Positions 1-5,745 of a stretch of DNA of 6,347 nucleotides are shown piece after piece (the first letter of the stretch is position 1; the number at the start of each line of letters is the position of its first letter). Origin of the DNA: Actinomycetes bacterium (lineage in GTDB: Bacteria; Actinomycetota; Thermoleophilia; Solirubrobacterales; Solirubrobacteraceae). Location of the stretch: positions 1 through 6,347 of the forward strand of contig JAEXXR010000510.1 of the NCBI GenBank assembly GCA_023405705.1, read 5' to 3'. The position numbers and the translations under genes are program-made. The notes under the pieces are model-generated. The model saw only the letters and a list, made by a program, of their open reading frames with translations. It did no database searches and was not told where the DNA came from.

Positions 1-1368
1 GTGCGAGAGCGCGACCGCGCGGACGATCGAGAGGCCGAGGCCGGAGCCGCCGCCCTTGCCGCCGGTGTCGCCGGCGCCGCGCACGAACCGCTCGAACAGC
101 CTCGAGCGGATCGCCGGCGGGATCCCCGGGCCGTCGTCCTGCACCGTCAGCACGACGTGGCCGGCCTCGTCGGTCGAGAGGATCGCGCGCACGTGCGTGC
201 CGGGCGGCGTGTGGCGCAGCGCGTTCTCGATCAGGTTGAGCGCCATCCTGTGCAGCTCGTCGCGGGCGCCGGAGACGACCGCGGGCGTCCCGGGCGGGCC
301 GGTGTCGACCGACAGCTCGTGGTCGTCGCGGGCGGCGAGCGGCTCCAGCTCGCCGGCGACGTCGAGCAGCACGCGGCCGAGGTCGGTCGGCTCGTGGGGG
401 ACGACGCGGCCGGCGTCGGCGCGCGCGAGCAGCAGCAGGTCGGCGACCAGCCGGCGCATCCGCTGCGAGGAGCGAAGGGCGGAGGCGGCGGCGTCGCGCT
501 GGTCGCCGTCGAGCGTCTCCTCCAGCAGCTCGAGGTTGGCGAGCACGCTCGTCAGCGGCGTGCGCAGCTCGTGGGAGGCGTCGGCGACGAACTGGCGCTG
601 GCGCTCCAGCATCGCCTCGGTCTCGTTGTGGGCGGCGTCGAGCGCCTCCAGCATCCCGTCGAGCGTGCGCGCCAGCTCGGCGACCTCGTCGTCGGCCTCG
701 GGCATCGGCAGGTGGCGGCTGGGGTCGCGGGTGCGCGCGATCTCGCGTGCGGTGACCGTCAGCTCCTGGATCGGCGCCATCGCGCGGCGGGCGACGAGCA
801 GGCCGGCGGCGAGCGCCAGCGCGGTGCCGCCGAGGATCCCGAGCGCGAGGAAGACGCGGACCTTCGCGACGGTCGCCTTCGTCGCCGACAGCGGCCGCGC
901 GTACAGCAGTATCCCGGTGCCGATCGGGTGGATCGGGACCTGGCGCACCTCGACGCGGTAGCCGTCCTCGTCGCGCGGATAGGAGGTGTTGGCGCGCGGG
1001 ACCAGCACTCTCGTGCGCTGGCTGCCGTAGAAGCACAGCAGCTGCAGGTTGCTCGCGTCGTAGACGGCGACCTTCGCCGCCTCGCCGCTGGAGAGGTCGC
1101 CGAGCTTGCCACAGGAGGCCGAGAAGCCGTCGTCGCTGTACTGGACGTCGGCGCGGTCGGCCAGGTAGCTCGCCGTTCTGCCGACGGCGTCGTTGAACTG
1201 GATCCCGATCTGCCGCGTCGTGAGGAAGCCGACGATGATCGCGAAGCCGAGCAGGATCACGAACGTCAGCGCCGCCGAGCCGCCGGCGAGGCGCCAGCGG
1301 GTCGGGACCCTACGGTACGCGGAGTACGTAGCCTGCGCCGCGGATCGTGTGGAGGAGCCGAGGCTCAC
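1..1368 (-). CDS. Membrane sensor histidine kinase (HAMP-HisKA-HATPase), C-terminus cut by window edge
   Basis: Sensor partner of the adjacent response regulator: it autophosphorylates on histidine and passes the phosphate on. 456 residues are visible. Order: Arg-rich N-terminus, membrane helix about 31-49, extracytoplasmic sensor about 50-168, second helix about 170-192, HAMP about 194-250, H box FVADASHELRTPL with phospho-acceptor H266, N box NLIENALRHT with N382, G1 box DDGPGIP (411-417), then the G2 box GSGLGLS (441-447). The remaining C-terminal residues lie left of position 1. The start is inferred: GTG at 1368 (GGAAG about 6 bases upstream) is the only in-frame start I see that keeps the basic stretch RRVPTRWR before helix 1; the next GTG (codon 37) would cut that helix. 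The reading frame therefore overlaps the regulator by 59 bases, implying co-translation. The sensor domain has only two cysteines (C86, C112) and no family I recognise, so the signal is unknown. Kinase assignment is very secure; the exact start is not. Confidence 0.93.
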   Translation of the reverse strand, partial: MSLGSSTRSAAQATYSAYRRVPTRWRLAGGSAALTFVILLGFAIIVGFLTTRQIGIQFNDAVGRTASYLADRADVQYSDDGFSASCGKLGDLSSGEAAKVAVYDASNLQLLCFYGSQRTRVLVPRANTSYPRDEDGYRVEVRQVPIHPIGTGILLYARPLSATKATVAKVRVFLALGILGGTALALAAGLLVARRAMAPIQELTVTAREIARTRDPSRHLPMPEADDEVAELARTLDGMLEALDAAHNETEAMLERQRQFVADASHELRTPLTSVLANLELLEETLDGDQRDAAASALRSSQRMRRLVADLLLLARADAGRVVPHEPTDLGRVLLDVAGELEPLAARDDHELSVDTGPPGTPAVVSGARDELHRMALNLIENALRHTPPGTHVRAILSTDEAGHVVLTVQDDGPGIPPAIRSRLFERFVRGAGDTGGKGGGSGLGLSIVRAVALSH

Positions 1369-1999
1369 CGTCCGCTTCCAGCTTCCGTCGCAGGTTGGAG
1401 ACGAACACCTCGATCGTGTTCGTCGTCGAGAACGGGTCGTAGCCCCAGACCTCGTCGAGCAGCCGCTGGCGCGAGATCACGATCCGCTCGTTGCGCATCA
1501 GGTACTCCAGCAGCTCGAACTCGCGCTGGGTCAGCTCGATCGAGCGCTCGCCGCGGTGGACCTCGTGCGTGTCGGGGTTGAGGCGCAGGTCGCCGACCGT
1601 CAGCGGCGCCGAGCCGCGCGGCGGGCGGCGGCGCAGCAGCGCGCGCAGGCGCGCCAGCAGCTCCTGGCGCTCGAACGGCTTGACGAGGTAGTCGTCGGCG
1701 CCGGCGTCGAGCCCCTCGACGCGCGACTCCAGCGCGTCGCGCGCCGTGAGCATCAGGATCGGCACGTCGTCGCCTCTGCGCAGCGTCTTGGCGACGTCGA
1801 TCCCGTCGAGCTTGGGCAGGCCGAGGTCGAGGATCACGAGGTCGGGCAGGAAGGAGTGCGCCTCGTCGAGCGCGCTCACGCCGTCCCCGGCGGTGCGCAC
1901 GTCGTAGCCCTCCATGCGCAGCGAGCGCTGGAGGACCTGCGCGATCTCGTCGTCGTCCTCCACGACGAGCACGCGGGCGGGGCGGGCGTAATCGCTCAT
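1310..1999 (-). CDS. OmpR/PhoB-family two-component response regulator
   Basis: A 229-residue DNA-binding regulator, normal length for the family. Receiver domain about 9-125: acidic pocket E14/D15/D16, phospho-acceptor D58 in DLVILDLGLP, switch T85 in LMLTA, and K107 in the YLVKPF motif. The winged-helix effector domain is about 133-229, with LTQREFELLEYL, the recognition region NTIEVFVSNLRRKLE and the terminal hairpin IRGAGYVLRVP. It lies directly upstream of the histidine kinase gene on the same strand and is surely its partner. The ATG at 1999 is chosen because the receiver starts a few residues later; no Shine-Dalgarno site precedes it, but a TACGAT box ends seven bases upstream, which fits a leaderless mRNA. 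Specificity cannot be told from sequence; MprA-, TcrA- and PrrA-like regulators share this layout, so no gene name is given. Confidence 0.96.
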   Translation of the reverse strand: MSDYARPARVLVVEDDDEIAQVLQRSLRMEGYDVRTAGDGVSALDEAHSFLPDLVILDLGLPKLDGIDVAKTLRRGDDVPILMLTARDALESRVEGLDAGADDYLVKPFERQELLARLRALLRRRPPRGSAPLTVGDLRLNPDTHEVHRGERSIELTQREFELLEYLMRNERIVISRQRLLDEVWGYDPFSTTNTIEVFVSNLRRKLEADGEPRLLHTIRGAGYVLRVP

Positions 2000-2006
2000 G
2001 CGCTGG

Positions 2007-2012
2007 ATCGTA
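2007..2012 (-). promoter_or_regulatory. Putative -10 box of the response regulator (leaderless start)
   Basis: Read on the minus strand the hexamer is TACGAT, matching the actinobacterial TANNNT -10 pattern. Seven bases separate it from the ATG at 1999, which would put the transcription start at or beside the A of the start codon. The lack of a Shine-Dalgarno site agrees. No good -35 match is seen at the expected place (GCACCG, 2030-2035), which would suit a promoter that needs an activator. Inferred from pattern only. Confidence 0.5.
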
Positions 2013-2023
2013 GACGGGAAAGG

Positions 2024-2043
2024 CCCGCTCGGTGCGGGTTTTT
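2024..2043 (+). terminator. Terminator-like hairpin with five-T tail in divergent spacer
   Basis: CCCGC (2024-2028) pairs with GCGGG (2034-2038) around a TCGGT loop and is followed by TTTTT (2039-2043), with AAA before the stem. This is the form of an intrinsic terminator on the plus strand, although the 5-bp stem is short. No plus-strand gene lies upstream of it, so its job would be to stop antisense transcription leaving the regulator region before it enters ftsK, or to attenuate ftsK if its promoter lies further left. On the minus strand the following CCTTTCCC is a poor U-tract. Confidence 0.4.
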
Positions 2044-2058
2044 AGCGATTCGTTAGCG
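2042..2058. promoter_or_regulatory. Candidate PhoB-type operator: TTAGCG direct repeat, 11-bp period
   Basis: TTAGCG at 2042-2047 recurs exactly at 2053-2058 with a 5-bp spacer, so the repeats are 11 bp apart and on the same face of the helix. OmpR/PhoB-family dimers commonly bind such head-to-tail repeats, and the gene for one starts 43 bases away. The pair is centred about 51 bases upstream of the proposed transcription start at 1999, a typical activating position, and sits in the most AT-rich part of the spacer. Autoregulation is inference; the repeat itself is plain in the sequence. Confidence 0.45.
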
Positions 2059-2096
2059 CGCCGAGACGGGGAGGGGACCGCGCGCGCACGTCGAAC

Positions 2097-4850
2097 GTGA
2101 TCCCGGAGATGGCCAGAACCAGCCGCCGTAGACCCGCGAGATCGAGATCCCGCGCAAGATCCCGCGCCCGTCGCTCCTCAGCCCCGGGACTCGGGCTCCC
2201 GCAGCTCGCACCGCATCAGATCGACCTCGTCGGGCTCGGGCTCGGCGCGCTCGGAGTCTTCCTCGCCTTCGTGATGTACGCCGGGTCGGCCGGCGGGCAG
2301 CTCGGCGAAGGGCTTCAGAACGGCTTGATGCTGCTGTTCGGCCGCGTCGCCTACGCCGCGCCGGTCGTCCTCGTGCTCGGCGGCGTGCTGGTGATCGCGC
2401 GCGCGCTGATCCCCAGCATCAGACCGCTGCGGGCCGGCGCCTGGTGCCTGTTCGGTGCGATCGAGCTGTCGCTCGCGGCCGGCACGCTCGGCCTCGGCGG
2501 CGGCGGCCGTCCCGGGAACGACATGTGGGACGCCGACGTGCTGAAGGAGCGCGGCGGCGCGATCGGCGAGTCGCTCTACTGGGTCGCCTCGACGCTCTTC
2601 TCCGACGTCGGCGCGCACATCATCGCCATCTTCCTGCTGCTCGCCGCGCTCGTGCTGCTGAGCGGCGTCACGATCGCCAGCGTGCTGCGCAGCGCCGGCC
2701 AGGGCGTCGCCGAGACCAGCCGCCGTGCCGCGACGCTCGCGCCCTCACGGTACGTCGAGGAGCCGGCGCCCGCGCCGACGAGAGCGCCGCGCAGACGTCG
2801 CACGATCGTCGCCGCTCCAGAGGACGAAGTGGGGGAGACGCCGCTCGACGACGACACGCTCGGCGGCGTCCCCGAGCCGCTCACGCCGCCGGAGCTGGAG
2901 CCGTCGAGACTGGTCGTGCGCGCCAACCACGCCGACGCGCCGTCGCTCGACGGCCGCGAGCGCTACCCCGACCTCTACGGCGACGAGCCGGCGCAGGTCG
3001 CGCCGCCCGCGCCGCTCGCGTGGGACGACGACGAGGACGACCTCGACGTCTCCGCGGCCGCGCTCGACGGCGAGCCGGCGACCGACGACTTCCCGACGCT
3101 GACGCCGGCGCCCGTGATCGACACCGCCGACGACGCGGACGAGGCCGATGCGCTCGACGACGCCGACGAGATCCCCGAGCTGGAGCTGGAGGAGCCCGAC
3201 GAGCCGGGCGTCACGACCGGTCCCGTCGACGTCGACCCCGCCGACCTGACGCCGCAGGGCCGCTACCGCGCCTCCGTCACCGATTCGCCCGACTTCGTCT
3301 GGCGGATCCCCAGCGGCCGCTTCCTGACCCGCTCCACGCCGGAGCAGACGCGGCCCGACACCGCTGGGCAGGAGAGAACGGCAGCCCAGCTGGTCGAGGC
3401 GCTCGAGCACTTCAAGATCGACTCGAAGGTCGTCGGCATGGTCGCCGGCCCGCACATCACCCGCTACGAGCTGCGGCTCGCGCCGGGCACGAGAGTCGGC
3501 AGAGTCGCCAACCTCAAGGACGACCTCGCCTACGCGCTCGCCGCGACCGACGTGCGCATCCTCGCGCCGATCCCCGGCAAGCAGGCGGTCGGCGTCGAGG
3601 TGCCGAACGCGCGCCGTAGGATCGTCCACCTCGGCGACGTCTTCCAGGAGCCGCCGGCCGACTGGTCCCCGCTGACCGTCTGGCTCGGCAAGGACGTCGC
3701 CGGCCGCGCGATCGGCGTCGACCTCGCGAAGATGCCGCACCTGCTCGTCGCCGGCACGACCGGCGCCGGCAAGTCCGGCTGCGTCAACGCGATGCTGTCG
3801 AGCATCCTGCTGCACGCCGACCCCCACGAGGTGAAGCTCGTGCTGGTCGACCCCAAGCAGGTCGAGCTCAACCACTACGAGTCGATCCCGCACCTGCTGA
3901 CGCCGGTCATCACCAGCCCGCGCAAGGCCGCCAACGCGCTCCAGAACCTCGTCAAGGAGATGGAGGAGCGCTACGGGATCATGTCGCTGGCGCGGACCCG
4001 CTCGCTGCCGGAGCTGAACAGACGGCGCGAGGAGCGCGGCGAGTCGCGCCTGCCGTACATCCTCTGCGTGATCGACGAGCTCGCCGACCTGATGATGGTC
4101 GCGCCGGCCGACGTCGAGGACTCGATCATCCGCCTGGCACAGAAGGCCCGCGCCGTCGGCATCCACCTCGTGCTCGCGACGCAGTCGCCGCGCGTCGACG
4201 TGATCACCGGCATGATCAAGGCGAACGTCCCGTCGCGGATCGCCTTCGCCGTCTCCTCGCAGACCGACTCGCGCGTGATCCTCGACCAGAACGGCGCCGA
4301 GTCGCTGCTCGGCCAGGGCGACATGCTGTTCTCGCCGGTCGGCTCCTCGAAGCTGCAGCGGATCCAGGGCGCCTACGTCGACGAGGACCAGATCGCCGAG
4401 CTGACCGAGCAGTGGCGCAAGCAGGGCGAGCCGGAGTTCCAGGAGGAGCTGCTGGAGGAGGTCGTCGACGAGGACGCCGAGGAGGCCGACGCGGCCGACG
4501 ACGGGTTCGACCCCGACGAGGATCCGCTGCTGGAGGAGGCGATCGGCCTCGTCGCGCAGATGGGGACCGCGTCGACGTCGATGCTGCAGCGCCGCCTGCG
4601 GCTCGGCTACACGCGCGCCGGCCGCCTGATCGACATGCTGGAGCGGCGCGGGATCATCTCCGGTTACGAGGGCTCCAAGCCGCGCCAGGTGCTGATCACC
4701 GAGGCCGACGTGCCGCGGATCCTCGTCGCGCTCGCCGAGAGAGCCGGACCGCCGCCGGGCGAGCGTCCCGGCGACCAGATGCCGCTGCCGACGCCGAGCG
4801 CGGGCCCCGAGGCCGAGCGCATCGACGACGGCGACGACGACGGGCAGTAG
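2097..4850 (+). CDS. ftsK: DNA translocase FtsK/SpoIIIE
   Basis: Septum-anchored hexameric ATPase that pumps double-stranded DNA to clear chromosome termini from the closing division site. 917 residues, usual for the family. Domains: very basic RS/RA-rich tail (7-26); four membrane helices at about 44-62, 84-105, 113-133 and 174-197; a roughly 230-residue Pro/Asp/Glu-rich linker (198-427); motor about 428-780 with Walker A GTTGAGKS (553-560, K559), the VDPKQVEL motif, Walker B CVIDE (D660, E661) and ATQSPRVDVITG; an acidic hinge (about 785-808); and the gamma winged helix about 809-868 (DPLLEEAIGLV, LRLGYTRAGRLID) that reads polarity sequences. A Gly/Pro/Asp tail ends it. The start is uncertain: GTG 2097 or ATG 2109. 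The purine tract GGGGAGGGGA (2068-2077) is about 20 bases from the GTG, too far for a normal ribosome site, while GGAG (2105-2108) abuts the ATG. It is divergent from the two-component pair and first in the plus-strand cluster. Identity is certain. Confidence 0.97.
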   Translation: MIPEMARTSRRRPARSRSRARSRARRSSAPGLGLPQLAPHQIDLVGLGLGALGVFLAFVMYAGSAGGQLGEGLQNGLMLLFGRVAYAAPVVLVLGGVLVIARALIPSIRPLRAGAWCLFGAIELSLAAGTLGLGGGGRPGNDMWDADVLKERGGAIGESLYWVASTLFSDVGAHIIAIFLLLAALVLLSGVTIASVLRSAGQGVAETSRRAATLAPSRYVEEPAPAPTRAPRRRRTIVAAPEDEVGETPLDDDTLGGVPEPLTPPELEPSRLVVRANHADAPSLDGRERYPDLYGDEPAQVAPPAPLAWDDDEDDLDVSAAALDGEPATDDFPTLTPAPVIDTADDADEADALDDADEIPELELEEPDEPGVTTGPVDVDPADLTPQGRYRASVTDSPDFVWRIPSGRFLTRSTPEQTRPDTAGQERTAAQLVEALEHFKIDSKVVGMVAGPHITRYELRLAPGTRVGRVANLKDDLAYALAATDVRILAPIPGKQAVGVEVPNARRRIVHLGDVFQEPPADWSPLTVWLGKDVAGRAIGVDLAKMPHLLVAGTTGAGKSGCVNAMLSSILLHADPHEVKLVLVDPKQVELNHYESIPHLLTPVITSPRKAANALQNLVKEMEERYGIMSLARTRSLPELNRRREERGESRLPYILCVIDELADLMMVAPADVEDSIIRLAQKARAVGIHLVLATQSPRVDVITGMIKANVPSRIAFAVSSQTDSRVILDQNGAESLLGQGDMLFSPVGSSKLQRIQGAYVDEDQIAELTEQWRKQGEPEFQEELLEEVVDEDAEEADAADDGFDPDEDPLLEEAIGLVAQMGTASTSMLQRRLRLGYTRAGRLIDMLERRGIISGYEGSKPRQVLITEADVPRILVALAERAGPPPGERPGDQMPLPTPSAGPEAERIDDGDDDGQ
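2145..2168 (+). repeat. 12-bp tandem repeat in the 5' end of ftsK
   Basis: AGATCCCGCGCA (2145-2156) is followed directly by AGATCCCGCGCC (2157-2168), one mismatch in twelve. It is in frame and encodes repeated R-S-R-A units in the basic cytoplasmic tail of FtsK. It looks like a small in-frame duplication in an unconstrained region; its length may vary between strains. Confidence 0.7.
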
Positions 4851-4884
4851 CCGCAGGCGCTGGATCGATAGCCTTCGGCGGCCA

Positions 4885-5730
4885 ATGTCCGAGATCGGCT
4901 CAACTCTTCGCGAGGCGCGCATGAGCGCCAGGATCGACATCACCGAGGTCGAGCAGGCGACGAAGATACGCGCGAAGTACCTGCGCGCGATCGAGAACGA
5001 GGAGTGGTCCCTGCTGCCGGGGTCGACCTTCGTCAAGAGCTTCATCCGCGAGTACGCGGACTATCTCGACCTCGACGCCCGCTCGCTCGTGGAGGAGTAC
5101 AAACTCCGCTACGAGCGCCCGAGCGAGAACGAGCTGCGCGCCGTCAGCCCGGGCCTCAGTCGTGATCGCGGCCGTTCGGCGCGCGGCGGCGGCGGGAGCT
5201 GGAGCGGCGGCGGCCGCGGGATGGGCGGAGGCGGGGGCAGCGCGCCCCGCTGGCTGATCACCGTCGCGCTGCTGGCGATCATCGTCGGCGCGCTGTTCGT
5301 CGTCGGCTCGCTCGGCGGCGACGACGACAGAGGCGGCGACGGCGCGACGACGACAACCCAGACGACGGCCAGAAGAGCGCCGGCGAGAAGAGGGTCCGGC
5401 TCGGGCGGCGGGGAGAGAAGACAGCCGCAGAGAAGAGCGGCCGCGCCGACGCAGGCCGGGCTGCGGCTGACGCCGACCGGCGACGTCTACGTCTGCCTCG
5501 TCGACCAGGACGGCAACACCCTGATCCCCGGCACGATCTACAGAGCCGGCGATCCGGTCCCGCTGCAGCGCGCGAGAGCGATGAGACTGACGCTCGGCAA
5601 CGGCAACGTGCAGGTGAGAGTCAACGGGAGAGCCGTCGAGGTGCCGGCCTCCTCGACCGCGATCGGCTTCTCGATCGACCGCTCCGGCGCGAGACCGCTG
5701 CCGGAGGACCAGCAACCGCTCTGCACCTGA
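4885..5730 (+). CDS. rodZ: RodZ-like membrane protein (HTH, one TM helix, DUF4115-like domain)
   Basis: RodZ proteins join the MreB cytoskeleton to the cell-wall elongation machinery through a cytoplasmic helix-turn-helix fold. Here residues 4-77 are the HTH_25 type (LREAR, ITEVEQATKI, YLRAIENEEW, LPGSTFVKSFIREYADYL); then comes a Gly/Ser-rich cytoplasmic linker (about 101-119), a single membrane helix (about 123-143), an outer linker with DDD, a Thr run and four Arg-Arg pairs, and a DUF4115-like beta domain (about 192-265, with VYVCLVDQDGNTL, LTLGNGNVQVRVNGR). It has 281 residues. ATG 4885 is kept over M13 because LREAR is part of the fold. It lies 34 bases after ftsK with no clear Shine-Dalgarno site; a weak TAGCCT box (4869-4874) might give an internal, near-leaderless start. 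Cysteines C204 and C280 face outside. Arginine codons change abruptly at the membrane helix: none of 16 before it is AGA, 15 of 18 after it are. Family is secure; whether it works with MreB here cannot be told from the window. Confidence 0.88.
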   Translation: MSEIGSTLREARMSARIDITEVEQATKIRAKYLRAIENEEWSLLPGSTFVKSFIREYADYLDLDARSLVEEYKLRYERPSENELRAVSPGLSRDRGRSARGGGGSWSGGGRGMGGGGGSAPRWLITVALLAIIVGALFVVGSLGGDDDRGGDGATTTTQTTARRAPARRGSGSGGGERRQPQRRAAAPTQAGLRLTPTGDVYVCLVDQDGNTLIPGTIYRAGDPVPLQRARAMRLTLGNGNVQVRVNGRAVEVPASSTAIGFSIDRSGARPLPEDQQPLCT

Positions 5731-5742
5731 GCGGGGACCGCT
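5730..5742 (+). promoter_or_regulatory. Small hairpin covering the cinA ribosome binding site
   Basis: AGCGG (5730-5734) can pair with CCGCT (5738-5742) around a GGA loop. The likely cinA Shine-Dalgarno, GGGGA (5733-5737), lies half in the stem and half in the loop, eight bases before ATG 5746. The first stem base is the last base of the rodZ stop codon, so a ribosome ending rodZ would open the hairpin, a layout expected for translational coupling. The stem is short and this is a structural guess. Confidence 0.35.
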
Positions 5743-5745
5743 GAG

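Noticed and set aside
1..1581. Long plus-strand open frame of 526 codons
   Set aside because: It is antisense to the histidine kinase and regulator, whose motifs are clear on the minus strand. The translation is repetitive Arg/Ala/Gly/Val, as high-GC shadow frames are, and it has no recognisable domain.
1193..2056. 287-codon plus-strand open frame across the regulator and spacer
   Set aside because: It is a shadow of the response regulator and ends within the divergent spacer; no ribosome site or domain supports it.
2068..2075. GGGGAGGG matches the E. coli FtsK polarity sequence GGGNAGGG just before ftsK
   Set aside because: One purine-rich 8-mer in a GC-rich spacer is weak, the E. coli consensus may not hold in this lineage, and genome-wide strand skew would be needed to support it.
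3000..3220. GAC/GAG-rich repetitive stretch in ftsK
   Set aside because: It codes for the acidic FtsK linker; there is no fixed repeat unit and such linkers are usual in the family.
2444..3619. 391-codon plus-strand open frame inside ftsK
   Set aside because: An Arg-rich out-of-frame reading of the FtsK linker and motor; the FtsK frame holds the conserved motifs.
4860..4872. ATCGAT palindrome as a possible operator before rodZ
   Set aside because: A 6-bp palindrome alone is too short and common to claim as a binding site.
2745..5045. 766-codon minus-strand open frame
   Set aside because: It lies antisense to ftsK and the start of rodZ. Its composition (Arg, Val, Asp, Leu) mirrors the ftsK codons and no motif is seen; long antisense frames are expected at this GC content.
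5190..5240. GGC-rich low-complexity stretch that resembles a DNA repeat
   Set aside because: It is explained by the Gly/Ser linker of the RodZ-like protein; the units are irregular and in frame.
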